Assembly (NCBI RefSeq): GCF_028885415.1
Contig: NZ_CP118527.1
Coordinates: forward strand, 6,510,001 to 6,574,000
Direction: 5' to 3'
DNA from: Streptomyces coeruleorubidus
GTDB taxonomy: Bacteria; Actinomycetota; Actinomycetes; Streptomycetales; Streptomycetaceae
DNA length: 64,000 bases
Made by a program: the position numbers and the translations under genes. Position 1 is the stretch's first letter, and each line of letters starts with the position of its first letter. Below are positions 41,849 through 50,769 of the stretch, in pieces. The notes beneath the pieces are model-generated. The model made no database searches. It was given only the letters and a program-made list of their open reading frames with translations, and was not told where the DNA came from.

Positions 41849-43296
41849 CCGGCGTCGTCACCCTTGCCGTCGTCCTCGTCCTTGTCCTTCTTCCTGAGGT
41901 CGGGCTTGTCCGCCGCCTCGCCGAGCATCTTGTCCAGCTCGGAGAAGTCGATCTGCTCGCGGTGCACGAAGCCGTCCGGGTCGTCCAGGTCGGTGGCCGT
42001 CGGCAGCATGTCCGGGTGGTGCCACAGGGCGTCCCGGCCGTCCACACCGCGCGCGTCCGTGAGCGAGGCCCACAGGCGGGAGGCGTCACGCAGGCGGCGC
42101 GGGCGCAGCTCCAGACCGATCAGCGTGGCGAAGGTCTGCTCGGCCGGGCCGCCCGAGGCGCGGCGGCGGCGCAGCGTCTCGCGCAGGGCGTCGGCGGACG
42201 ACAGACGGGGCTTCGCGGCGGCGTGGACCACCGCGTCGACCCAGCCCTCCACGAGCGCCAGAGCCGTCTCCAGACGTGCCAGGGCTGCCTTCTGCTCGGG
42301 CGTGTCCTCGGGCTGGAACATGCCCTGCTGGAGGGCCTCCTGGAGCTGCTCGGGATTCTGCGGGTCGAACTGGCCGACCACGTCCTCCAGCTTGGCCGTG
42401 TCCACCTTGATCCCGCGGGCGTAGCCGTCGACCGCGCCGAACAGATGCGAGCGCAGCCACGGCACGTGCGCGAAGAGCCGCTGGTGGGCGGCCTCGCGCA
42501 GGGCGAGATACAGCCGCACCTCCTCCTGCGGGACGCTCAGGTCCTTGCCGAACGTCTCGATGTTCACCGGCAGCAGCGCGGCCTTGCCGGCCGGGCCCAG
42601 CGGCAGGCCGATGTCGGACGAACCGACGACCTCGCCGGCGAGCACGCCGACGGCCTGCCCGATCTGCGTACCGAACATGGCGCCGCCCATCGAGCGCATC
42701 ATGCCGATCAGCGGGCCGGCCATGGCCTGCATCTCCTCCGGCAGGACGTCGCCCATGGCGGTGCCGACGCGCTCGGCGACCGGGTCGACGAGCTCCTTCC
42801 AGGCGGGCAGGGTCGCCTCGACCCACTCGGCGCGGCTCCAGGCCACGGCCGAGCCGGCGCCGGACGGCAGGGACGTGGCGTCGTCGAGCCACAGGTCGGC
42901 GAGGCGGACGGCCTCCTCGACGGCCTTGCGCTCGGCGGGGCCGACGCTGGTGTCCTTGGTGCCGTCAGGGCTGCCCTGGGACACCGTCTGGCGGGCGATC
43001 TGCTTGGCCATGTCCCAGTTCACCGGGCCGCCCTCGTAGGAGAGCATCTGGCCCAGTTGCTGGAACGCGGCGCCCAGGTCGTTGGGGTTCAGGGAGCCGA
43101 ACATGGCTGCGAACGGATTGTCCGCACCGGGGCCGCCGGGGCCGCCGCCAAATCCTCCGGCTCCGGGCAGGCCGCCGAAACCGAACGGATTGGCCGGTCC
43201 CTGACCACCACCGCTCTGCTGGTCCTTCTTCTTGCCCTCGTCGCCGTCGTCCGGCTCCTCCGGCGGAAGGCCGAATCCGAATGGGGTGTCACTCAC
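41845..43296 (-). CDS. DUF2342 zinc-dependent metalloprotease-family protein
   Basis: A 483-residue protein equivalent by position to Rv3195. The N-terminus is Gly/Phe/Pro-rich and disordered (NPFGFGGLPGAGGFGGG). The body contains LPLGPAGKAALLPVNIETF and REAAHQRLFAHVPWLRSHL, typical of the actinobacterial DUF2342 family annotated as zinc-dependent metalloprotease. A canonical HExxH is not present, so the protease label rests on family annotation. GTG 43296 follows GAGGAAT. Confidence 0.85.
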   Translation of the reverse strand: MSDTPFGFGLPPEEPDDGDEGKKKDQQSGGGQGPANPFGFGGLPGAGGFGGGPGGPGADNPFAAMFGSLNPNDLGAAFQQLGQMLSYEGGPVNWDMAKQIARQTVSQGSPDGTKDTSVGPAERKAVEEAVRLADLWLDDATSLPSGAGSAVAWSRAEWVEATLPAWKELVDPVAERVGTAMGDVLPEEMQAMAGPLIGMMRSMGGAMFGTQIGQAVGVLAGEVVGSSDIGLPLGPAGKAALLPVNIETFGKDLSVPQEEVRLYLALREAAHQRLFAHVPWLRSHLFGAVDGYARGIKVDTAKLEDVVGQFDPQNPEQLQEALQQGMFQPEDTPEQKAALARLETALALVEGWVDAVVHAAAKPRLSSADALRETLRRRRASGGPAEQTFATLIGLELRPRRLRDASRLWASLTDARGVDGRDALWHHPDMLPTATDLDDPDGFVHREQIDFSELDKMLGEAADKPDLRKKDKDEDDGKGDDAG

Positions 43297-43488
43297 GGGA
43301 TTCCTCGGCTGGTAGGGCCGCCGGTTCTTTCCGGCGGCACGGCTGCCCGACAACACCACCCAGCGTAGACACCTGGGGCGGATCGGGCCTCGGTGCTTCG
43401 CCGACTGACAGCCTGCGGCAGGATGGATGCCACCTGGTACGCACGCGTCGCTCGCGCTCGTACTGAAGACAACCGCTGGAGACGCCCG

Positions 43489-44610
43489 GTGAGTTCCCCA
43501 GATCCGCAGGTTCGCGCAGCGCGAAACCAGTCAACCAGTTCCGCGAGTCCCGCGGCACGCGGACCCGTCGTCGCGGTCACCGGTGCCGCGTACGGCGTCG
43601 GCGCCCTGCTCACCGAGCAGCTCGCCGCGTCCGACGAGGTCAAGCAGGTCGTGGCCATCGACGAGCGGCGCGGCGAGTGCGCCGCGGCGCAGTGGCACAT
43701 CCTGGACGTCCGGGATCCGGCCATCGCGGAGAAGCTGCGGGGCGCCGACGTGGTGGTGCACCTGGCGCTGGACCTCGACCTGGAGACCGACGCCGCCGCC
43801 CGAACGGCCTACAACGTACGGGGGACACAGACCGTTCTGACGGCTGCCGCGGCGGCCGGAGTGCACCGGGTCGTGCTGTGCACCTCGGCGATGGTCTACG
43901 GGGCGCTGCCGGACAACGAGCTGCCGCTCTCCGAGGACGCGGAGCTGCGGGCCACGGCCGAGGCGACGGGCGTCGGCGACCTGCTGGAGATCGAGCGGCT
44001 GGCGCGCCGGGCGCCTCGGGCACACCCGGGGCTCAACGTCACCGTGGTACGGCCGGCCGTCCTGGTGGGAGGCACGGACACGGCGCTGACCAGGTACTTC
44101 GAGTCTCCTCGGCTGCTCGTCGTCGCCGGGTCGCGGCCCGCGTGGCAGTTCTGCCACGTCGAGGACCTGTGCAGCGCGCTGGAGTACGCCGTCCTGGAGA
44201 AGGTCGACGGGGAACTGACCGTCGGGTGCGACGGGTGGCTGGAGCAGGAGGAGGTCGAGGAGCTCAGCGGCATCCGGCGGATGGAGCTGCCGTCGGCGGT
44301 CGCGCTGGGTGCGGCGGCGCGCCTGCACCGCATCGGGCTCACGCCGTCCCCGGCCGGGGACCTGGCGTACACCATGTACCCCTGGGTGGTGAGCGGCAGT
44401 CGGCTGCACGATGCCGGGTGGCGGCCGCGGTACACCAACGAGGAGGTGCTGGCGGAGCTGCTGGAGGAGGTCTCCGGCCGGCACACGGTGGCCGGTCGGC
44501 GACTGGGCCGCAAGGACGCGACGGCCGCGGGAGCCGCGGGAGCGACGGTGGCGCTGCTGGGTGCGGCCGCGGTGGTGCGGCGAGCGCGGAAGGCCCGGCG
44601 GCGGATCTGA
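43489..44610 (+). CDS. SDR-like NAD-binding protein lacking the YxxxK motif
   Basis: A 373-residue extended-SDR protein. The nucleotide loop is VTGAAYGVGALL and the fold continues through VVVHLALDLDLE and VLCTSAMVYGALPD. Where active enzymes have YxxxK it reads GVGDLLEIERLARR, so the catalytic Tyr-Lys pair appears absent. It ends in a hydrophobic helix and a basic tail (RRARKARRR), suggesting membrane association. It may be a sensor or scaffold rather than an enzyme. GTG 43489 follows GGAG. Confidence 0.8.
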   Translation: MSSPDPQVRAARNQSTSSASPAARGPVVAVTGAAYGVGALLTEQLAASDEVKQVVAIDERRGECAAAQWHILDVRDPAIAEKLRGADVVVHLALDLDLETDAAARTAYNVRGTQTVLTAAAAAGVHRVVLCTSAMVYGALPDNELPLSEDAELRATAEATGVGDLLEIERLARRAPRAHPGLNVTVVRPAVLVGGTDTALTRYFESPRLLVVAGSRPAWQFCHVEDLCSALEYAVLEKVDGELTVGCDGWLEQEEVEELSGIRRMELPSAVALGAAARLHRIGLTPSPAGDLAYTMYPWVVSGSRLHDAGWRPRYTNEEVLAELLEEVSGRHTVAGRRLGRKDATAAGAAGATVALLGAAAVVRRARKARRRI

Positions 44611-44704
44611 CAGACGTCCCTGTAGGAGACTCCAAAGGCGCACGCGCGCGTGCCGGTCGATAGCTCTATTCCGCGCTGTCGGTCGCGTACGGCACGATGG
44701 AGGC

Positions 44705-45163
44705 ATGGCATCCACGAGTGACCACCCGGGTGAGCAGGCCGCGCAGGATCCGATCAGACTGATCGGGATCCGGGAAACGGCCCTCTCCGTGGACGAGGTG
44801 TTCCGGGCCGTCGGGGACGACGCGGCAGGCGGCACGGCGCTCTTCGTGGGCACCGTGCGCAACCACGACGGGGGTGCCGACGTGGCGGAGCTGGGGTACT
44901 CCTGCCACCCCAGTGCCGAGGCCGAGATGAGGCGGATCGCCGAGAAGGTCGTCGCCGAGTTCCCGGTGCGGGCGCTGGCGGCCGTGCACCGCGTGGGGGA
45001 CCTCCGGGTCGGTGACCTCGCCGTGGTCGTCGCCGTCTCGTGTCCGCACAGGGGAGAGGCCTTCGAGGCCTGCCGGAAGCTGATCGACGACCTCAAGCAC
45101 GAAGTGCCCATCTGGAAGCACCAGAAGTTCTCCGACGGCACCGAAGAATGGGTCGGCGCGTAG
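44705..45163 (+). CDS. moaE: Molybdopterin synthase catalytic subunit MoaE
   Basis: A 152-residue MoaE. The motif ALFVGTVRNHDGG, the region YSCHPSAEAEMRRIA and the C-terminal PIWKHQKFSDG, which carries the active-site Lys, are all present. MoaE with thiocarboxylated MoaD converts cPMP to molybdopterin; MoeZ in this window supplies the sulfur-carrier chemistry. ATG 44705 follows a GGAGG. The 94-bp gap before it contains the alternating purine-pyrimidine run GCGCACGCGCGCGTGC. Confidence 0.95.
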   Translation: MASTSDHPGEQAAQDPIRLIGIRETALSVDEVFRAVGDDAAGGTALFVGTVRNHDGGADVAELGYSCHPSAEAEMRRIAEKVVAEFPVRALAAVHRVGDLRVGDLAVVVAVSCPHRGEAFEACRKLIDDLKHEVPIWKHQKFSDGTEEWVGA

Positions 45164-45235
45164 CGCCGTCGTTGAGGGGTGGTGGCCGGGCGACGGGAGG
45201 GCGGGTCGGCGCCTGCTGAATCCGGGACGCAGCCT

Positions 45236-45253
45236 TCCGGTTGCGTAACCGGA
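45236..45253 (+). terminator. Hairpin downstream of moaE
   Basis: TCCGGTT/AACCGGA stem with GCGT loop, 73 nt after the moaE stop. It is moderately stable and lacks a T-tract. Confidence 0.4.
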
Positions 45254-45336
45254 CCCCTGGCGTGAGCGTTGTCACTGCGGATGGTTAATCTGCTGATCAG
45301 TCAGTTGCGGACGCTCAATGGGGTTGGGAGGTCGGC

Positions 45337-45501
45337 ATGGCGGCGCTCGCCTGGTTGCTGATTCCGCTTGTGGCTGCGATCGGCGCGGGCCTCTGGGGCA
45401 GTTGGGCCAACCGGACCCGCAAGGTCCGTGGCGACGGCCCGGAACTCATCGGTTACGCCCGCTTCCGCGAGGCCATGGAGAAGCCCCGGCCGGGTAGCTG
45501 A
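45337..45501 (+). CDS. 54-residue single-TM protein
   Basis: A 54-residue protein: one hydrophobic helix (LAWLLIPLVAAIGAGLWG) followed by a conserved-looking polar tail (GPELIGYARFREAMEKP). ATG 45337 has a good GGGAGG 7 nt upstream. It lies 102 nt before the Lon-like gene on the same strand. Small size hides it from length-filtered gene calls. Function unknown. Confidence 0.7.
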   Translation: MAALAWLLIPLVAAIGAGLWGSWANRTRKVRGDGPELIGYARFREAMEKPRPGS

Positions 45502-45603
45502 CGGCCGGGAAAACAGCAGGTCACAGGCGTTTGAGCCCACAGGGCCGCCCCGGACGGGCGGCCCTGACGGTGCGCTGACAGGACCGTCCCGTACTGTCGA
45601 GTC

Positions 45604-46695
45604 ATGCCACGCCGCACTGCGACGATGCTCGCCTCCACCCTGATGCTGATCGCGCTCCTGTGCGCGGGAGTGTTCATCCCCGTGCCGTATTCGGAGATGT
45701 CCCCGGGGCCGACGGTGAACACGCTGGGCGATCACGGCGGCGAGCCCGTGCTCCAGATCTCGGGGCGGAAGACATACGCGACCAGCGGCCATCTGAACAT
45801 GACGACGGTCCGGGTCACCAGCGCCGACTACCGGATGAACCTGGTGGAGGCCGTCTACGGCTGGCTCGCGCATGACAACAAGGTGGTGCCGCGCGAGACG
45901 CTCTACCCGGACGGCAAGACCGAGGAGCAGTCCACGCAGGAGAACGCCGAGGAGTTCAGCCAGTCCCAGGAGAGCGCCAAGGTCGCCGCGCTGAAGGAAC
46001 TCGACGTTCCGGTGAAGTCGTGGGTCATCGTCTCGACGGTCGTCAAGGGATCCCCGGCCGAGGGCAAGCTGCACGCCGGGGACGTGATCAAGGCCGTCGA
46101 CGGTACGGCGGTCAAGGAGCCGGCCGACGTCGCGAAGCTCGTCACGAAGCACAAGCCGGGCCAGGACGTCCGCTTCACGATCGTGCCCGCCAAGGAGCAG
46201 GCCGCCGCGGAGAAGGAGAAGCGGACGCCGACGAAGACGCAGGACATCACCATCACCACGACGACCTCGGACGACACCGGCGAGAAGCGGGCCATCGTGG
46301 GGATCTCCGCGGGGACCGACCACACGTTCCCGTTCACCATCGACATCAAGCTGGCCGACGTCGGCGGGCCGAGCGCCGGTCTGATGTTCGCGCTCGGCAT
46401 CTACGACAAGCTCACGCCGGGCAGCCTGACCGGGGGCAAGTTCGTGGCCGGTACGGGGACGATCGACGACGAGGGCAAGGTCGGTCCGATCGGCGGCATC
46501 GAGATGAAGACCGTGGGGGCGCGGGCCAAGGGCGCGCAGTACTTCCTGACGCCCGCGGACAACTGCGAGGCCGCCGCCAAGGACACCCCCGAGGGCCTCA
46601 CCCTCATCAAGGTGAAGACCATCGACGACGCCCTCGGCGCTCTCCAGGACCTCCGCAGCGGCGACACCGCCGATCTGCCGACGTGCGGTATGTAG
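45604..46695 (+). CDS. PDZ/Lon-type S16 protease, secreted or membrane-anchored
   Basis: A 363-residue protein equivalent to Rv3194c and related to YlbL. An N-terminal membrane anchor or signal (LASTLMLIALLCAGVF) is followed by a PDZ domain (about 135-200; SWVIVSTVVKGSPAEGKLHA) and a Lon-type proteolytic domain. The catalytic Ser is in GGPSAGLMFAL and the Lys in GARAKGAQYFL. The protease domain should face outside the membrane. A disordered Lys/Thr-rich insert separates PDZ and Lon. Confidence 0.9.
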   Translation: MPRRTATMLASTLMLIALLCAGVFIPVPYSEMSPGPTVNTLGDHGGEPVLQISGRKTYATSGHLNMTTVRVTSADYRMNLVEAVYGWLAHDNKVVPRETLYPDGKTEEQSTQENAEEFSQSQESAKVAALKELDVPVKSWVIVSTVVKGSPAEGKLHAGDVIKAVDGTAVKEPADVAKLVTKHKPGQDVRFTIVPAKEQAAAEKEKRTPTKTQDITITTTTSDDTGEKRAIVGISAGTDHTFPFTIDIKLADVGGPSAGLMFALGIYDKLTPGSLTGGKFVAGTGTIDDEGKVGPIGGIEMKTVGARAKGAQYFLTPADNCEAAAKDTPEGLTLIKVKTIDDALGALQDLRSGDTADLPTCGM

Positions 46696-46701
46696 TCCGC
46701 C

Positions 46702-46723
46702 GGCCCGGGGACCGGCCCGGGCC
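46702..46723. terminator. Terminator between Lon-like and PPA1309 genes
   Basis: GGCCCGGG (46702-46709) with CCCGGGCC (46716-46723) between convergent genes. Confidence 0.55.
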
Positions 46724-46737
46724 GCGCGGCCGCCCGG

Positions 46738-47280
46738 CTACTCCTCGAACGTCGCCGCCAATGCCTCCGCCAGGCCCGGTACCAGGTCGGAGCCGGTGAG
46801 AACCTCAGTCGGGGAGTCCTTCTCGCGCAGGCGCAGGGCCGACTCGCGGGTGCCGTCCCGCAGGACCGCGACCGTCATACGGACCTCCTGGCGGTCCGGG
46901 TGGTCCGCCACCCACTTCGACAGCGCGGCTTCGTCCAGGCCCTGCGGAACCTGGGCCTCCGCGGACGGCGGCAGCATCAGGCGCTCCACGGCGAGGGCAC
47001 AGCCGGCCACCGAGTCGGGCCAGGCGATGGTGGCGAGGAACTCGTCGAGCGGCTTGCCCGTTGGAACTTCGTCCTGCTCGATCGGGGTGAGGCCGGAGTT
47101 CTCCGACTCGTCGCCCAGACCGAGCCGGTCCGCGAGCGAGGGCTGTTCGGCCCGGAGCCGGGCGGTGTCGACGAGTGCGAAGAGGCGGGCGGGCTGGTCC
47201 CAGCCGAGGCCGGAGACGTACTCGTCGATCTCGAGCACGGCCCGGGTGAGCGGGCTCGCCGCCATGGGAGTGTTGGACAT
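46738..47280 (-). CDS. PPA1309-family protein
   Basis: A 180-residue protein of an actinobacterial family without known function. Recognisable segments are VLEIDEYVSGLGWDQPARLF, TPIEQDEVP and ATIAWPDSVAGCALAVERLM. It looks soluble and mixed alpha/beta. ATG 47280 is divergent from UPF0182, with 151 bp of shared upstream sequence. Confidence 0.85.
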   Translation of the reverse strand: MSNTPMAASPLTRAVLEIDEYVSGLGWDQPARLFALVDTARLRAEQPSLADRLGLGDESENSGLTPIEQDEVPTGKPLDEFLATIAWPDSVAGCALAVERLMLPPSAEAQVPQGLDEAALSKWVADHPDRQEVRMTVAVLRDGTRESALRLREKDSPTEVLTGSDLVPGLAEALAATFEE

Positions 47281-47431
47281 GGTCACAATCCTGCCTCGTT
47301 CCCGACCGGAATCGGGAACCGAGTAAACGGTGAGTAAGTTGCATAGGTGGGGGCCCACGATCACGGGGGCCGCAGACGGTCCGTGAAGACGCGGGCCTGA
47401 CGAATCAACAGCGAACTTCGAGGTGCGCACC

Positions 47432-50404
47432 TTGGCTTTCCAGATGCCGGACCGCGGCGGAGGCCCTTCGGGGCCGCGGATCAGAGTGGGCCGCCCGTCC
47501 CGGCGTGTCCGGACCCTGCTCATGACACTGGGCGTCCTGGCCGTCCTCGGCATGGTGTTCACCATGTTCGCGGGCTTTTGGACGGACTGGCTCTGGTACC
47601 GGTCGGTGAACTACTCGTCGGTCTTCACCACCACCCTGTGGACCAAGATCGGGCTCTTCTTGGTCTTCGGTCTGCTCATGGCCCTCGCGGTCGGCTTCAA
47701 CATCTGGCTGGCGCACCGGCTTCGGCCGCCGCTGAGCGCCATGTCCATGGAGCAGCAGAACCTCGACCGCTACCGGATGAGCATCGCGCCCTACAAGAAG
47801 TGGCTGCTGCTCGGGATCACGGCCCTGGTGGGCCTGATCGCCGGCGCCTCCGCGTCCGGCCAGTGGCGGACGTGGCTGATGTGGATCAACGGCGTGCCCT
47901 TCGGCCAGAAGGACCCCCAGTTCAAGCTGGACGTCGCCTTCTACGCCTTCGATCTGCCCTGGTACCGCTTCCTGCTCGGGTTCGGCTTCGCCGCCGCGAT
48001 CCTGTCCGTGATCGCCGCCGCGCTCACGCACTACCTGTACGGCGGCCTGCGCGTCACCAGCCCCGGCGCCCGCGCCACGGCGGCGGCCACCGGGCACCTG
48101 TCGGTGCTCATCGGCATCTTCGTGGCCCTCAAGGCGGTCGCGTACTGGCTCGACCGGTACGGACTCGCGGTCAAGTCCAGCGACTTCAGGGCGACCGACA
48201 ACTGGACGGGCCTGAGGTACGTCGACGCCAACGCATACTTGCCGGCCAAGACGATCCTGTTCTGCATCGCCGTCATCTGCGCGCTGCTGTTCTTCGCCAC
48301 CATCTGGCGGCGCACCTGGCAGCTGCCCGTGATCGGTTTCGGCCTGATGGTGCTCTCCGCGATCCTCATCGGCGGCCTGTACCCGGCGATCGTGCAGAAG
48401 TTCCAGGTCCAGCCGAACGAGCAGGCCAAGGAAGCGCCGTACGTCGAGAAGAACCTCGAGGCGACGCGCAAGGCCTACGGCATCGACGGCACCAAGGTCA
48501 CCGACTACACGGGCACGAGCAAGACCGAGGACAAGACCACGCTCCGCGATGACGTCGGCTCCACGGCGAGCATCCGGATCATGGACCCGAACATCGTCTC
48601 GCCGACGTTCCAGCAGCTCCAGCAGATCAGGAACTACTACGCGTTCCCGAACAACCTGGACGTCGACCGGTACTCCAAGGACGGCAAGGAGCAGGACACC
48701 GTCATCGGCCTGCGTGAGATCAACCTCGCCGGCATCCCGAAGAAGAACTGGATCAACAACCACTTCCGTTACACCCACGGATACGGAGTGGTCGCCGCCG
48801 AGGGCACCAGCGCCGACGCGCAGGGACGCCCGGTCTTCACGGAGTCCGACCTGCCCTCCAAGGGCGACCTCGGCACGTACGAGCAGCGGGTCTACTACGG
48901 CGAGAAGACCACCACGTACTCGATCGTCGGCGGTCCCCAGAAGGAGATCGACTACTCCGACGACAACGGCGAGAAGACCACCAGCTACAAGGGCGACAGC
49001 GGGGTCAACCTCTCCAACCCGGTCAACCGGGCCGCGTACGCGGTGGCGTTCGGCGAACCACAGATCCTGTACTCGGGCGCCATCGGCGAAGGTTCGCGGA
49101 TCCTGTACAACCGCACGCCCAAGGAGCGCGTCGAGGCGGTCGCCCCCTGGCTGACCATCGACGGCGACGCCTACCCCGCGGTCGTGGACGGCCGTATCCA
49201 GTGGATCGTGGACGCGTACACGACGACGAACGGATATCCGTACTCCTCGCGTACGACCCTCGGTGACACGACGGCCGACTCGCTGACCGCCGCCAACAAC
49301 AACCGCGCGGTGGTGGCCCAGCAGAACCAGGTCAACTACATCCGCAACTCGGTGAAGGCGACCGTCGACGCGTACACCGGCGAGGTCAAGCTCTACCAGT
49401 GGGACACCAAGGACCCGGTCCTGAAGACCTGGATGAAGGCCTTCCCGGACACGGTGCAGCCCAAGGGCGACATCTCCAAGGACCTGATGGACCACATGCG
49501 CTACCCGCAGGACCTGTTCAAGGTCCAGCGGGAGCTGCTCACGCGCTACCACGTGAGGGACGCGACGACGTTCCTCAGCGGCAGCGAGGTCTGGCAGGTG
49601 CCGGACGACCCGACGAACCGGTCGGGCAACGCGGTGCCGCCGTACTACCTGAGCATGAAGATGCCCGACCAGAAGGCTCAGTCGTTCTCGCTGACGACGA
49701 CCTTCACGCCCAACGGCCGGGACAACCTCAGCGCGTTCATGGCGGTCGACGCCGAGGCGGGCACCAGTGACTACGGCAAGATCAGAATCCTGAAACTGCC
49801 GACGAACACGACGGTCAACGGACCCCAGCAGGTCCAGAGCCAGTTCAACTCGCAAGAGGAGATCGCCGAGTCCATCAGGCTCCTGAGAGGCGGCGACTCC
49901 GAAGTCGAGTACGGCAACCTGCTGACGGTGCCGCTCGACGGCGGGCTGCTCTACGTGGAGCCGGTCTACGTACGCGGTGGTGGACTGAAGTACCCGCTGC
50001 TGCGGAAGGTGCTGGTCACCTACGGAGGCCAGACCGCCTTCGAGAACACGCTCGACGAGGCCCTCAACAAGATCTTCGGGACGGAGGGACAGGCCCCGGA
50101 GCCACCGGACGAGGGTGACACCACGACGCCACCACCGACGTCCGAAAACCCGACGGTCCAACAGGCCCTGGAGGACGCCCAGAAGGCGTTCGACGCGGGT
50201 CAGGAGGCCCTGAAGGAGAACGACTGGGAGGCGTACGGCCGGGCGCAGAAGGACCTCGAGGACGCTCTGCGGCGGGCCGAGGAGGCGCAGGCCCAGGCCG
50301 GCCGCGGGGGTGCCGGGGGCGGCGAGAGCAAGCCCAGCGCCAGCCCGAGCCCCAAGCCGAGCGGCAGTCCGAGCGGCAGTCCGAGCCCCAAGCCGAGCAG
50401 CTAG
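47432..50404 (+). CDS. UPF0182 large membrane protein
   Basis: A 990-residue protein of the COG1615 family (Rv3193c equivalent). About seven TM helices occupy the first 310 residues. A large extracytoplasmic domain follows, rich in Tyr, Asp and Asn (about 320-880), then a helical segment and a Ser/Pro/Lys-rich low-complexity tail. The family role is unknown. TTG 47432 is preferred because GAGGTG lies 7 nt upstream; ATG 47444 is the main alternative. Confidence 0.85.
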   Translation: MAFQMPDRGGGPSGPRIRVGRPSRRVRTLLMTLGVLAVLGMVFTMFAGFWTDWLWYRSVNYSSVFTTTLWTKIGLFLVFGLLMALAVGFNIWLAHRLRPPLSAMSMEQQNLDRYRMSIAPYKKWLLLGITALVGLIAGASASGQWRTWLMWINGVPFGQKDPQFKLDVAFYAFDLPWYRFLLGFGFAAAILSVIAAALTHYLYGGLRVTSPGARATAAATGHLSVLIGIFVALKAVAYWLDRYGLAVKSSDFRATDNWTGLRYVDANAYLPAKTILFCIAVICALLFFATIWRRTWQLPVIGFGLMVLSAILIGGLYPAIVQKFQVQPNEQAKEAPYVEKNLEATRKAYGIDGTKVTDYTGTSKTEDKTTLRDDVGSTASIRIMDPNIVSPTFQQLQQIRNYYAFPNNLDVDRYSKDGKEQDTVIGLREINLAGIPKKNWINNHFRYTHGYGVVAAEGTSADAQGRPVFTESDLPSKGDLGTYEQRVYYGEKTTTYSIVGGPQKEIDYSDDNGEKTTSYKGDSGVNLSNPVNRAAYAVAFGEPQILYSGAIGEGSRILYNRTPKERVEAVAPWLTIDGDAYPAVVDGRIQWIVDAYTTTNGYPYSSRTTLGDTTADSLTAANNNRAVVAQQNQVNYIRNSVKATVDAYTGEVKLYQWDTKDPVLKTWMKAFPDTVQPKGDISKDLMDHMRYPQDLFKVQRELLTRYHVRDATTFLSGSEVWQVPDDPTNRSGNAVPPYYLSMKMPDQKAQSFSLTTTFTPNGRDNLSAFMAVDAEAGTSDYGKIRILKLPTNTTVNGPQQVQSQFNSQEEIAESIRLLRGGDSEVEYGNLLTVPLDGGLLYVEPVYVRGGGLKYPLLRKVLVTYGGQTAFENTLDEALNKIFGTEGQAPEPPDEGDTTTPPPTSENPTVQQALEDAQKAFDAGQEALKENDWEAYGRAQKDLEDALRRAEEAQAQAGRGGAGGGESKPSASPSPKPSGSPSGSPSPKPSS

Positions 50405-50461
50405 GGGCCTGGCCTGGTCAAACGCCCACCCCGCGCCGTGATACGGTTGTGAACACAACGG

Positions 50462-50535
50462 CGCGGGGTGGAGCAGCTCGGTAGCTCGCTGGGCTCATAA
50501 CCCAGAGGTCGCAGGTTCAAATCCTGTCCCCGCTA
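50462..50535 (+). tRNA. tRNA-fMet (CAT), copy 1
   Basis: 74 nt starting CGCGGGGTGGAGCAG. The anticodon arm has three G-C pairs (CTGGG/CCCAG) around CAT, and there is an unpaired C1-U72, all initiator-tRNA marks. TTCAAATC forms the T-loop. The CCA end is not encoded. A possible -10 TACGGT lies at 50442-50447. Confidence 0.97.
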
Positions 50536-50567
50536 CTGAAATCGCGAAGTCCGAGTGACGGAGCGAC

Positions 50568-50608
50568 CACGAAGGCCCGGATTCCACACAGGAATCCGGG
50601 CCTTCGTG
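50568..50608 (+). terminator. Terminator of tRNA-fMet copy 1
   Basis: Perfect 18-bp stem (50568-50585 with 50591-50608) with an ACACA loop, 32 nt after the tRNA. Confidence 0.85.
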
Positions 50609-50769
50609 ATGTGTGAACGCATGTGCTGGTGCGGGCTGCGGCCGCGCCGCCGGGGGGAGTTGGGAAATCTGTGTTTGACTTGTCTCTCTGTGGGCATGTC
50701 GACAAAACGCTGTAGTGACCTCACTGGCTGCGGTATACCAGGTGTACCCAGGTTGCAGGTGGTGCGACG

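Noticed and set aside
47405..50458. 1017-codon minus-strand frame
   Set aside because: Antisense of UPF0182 with no ribosome site or domain.
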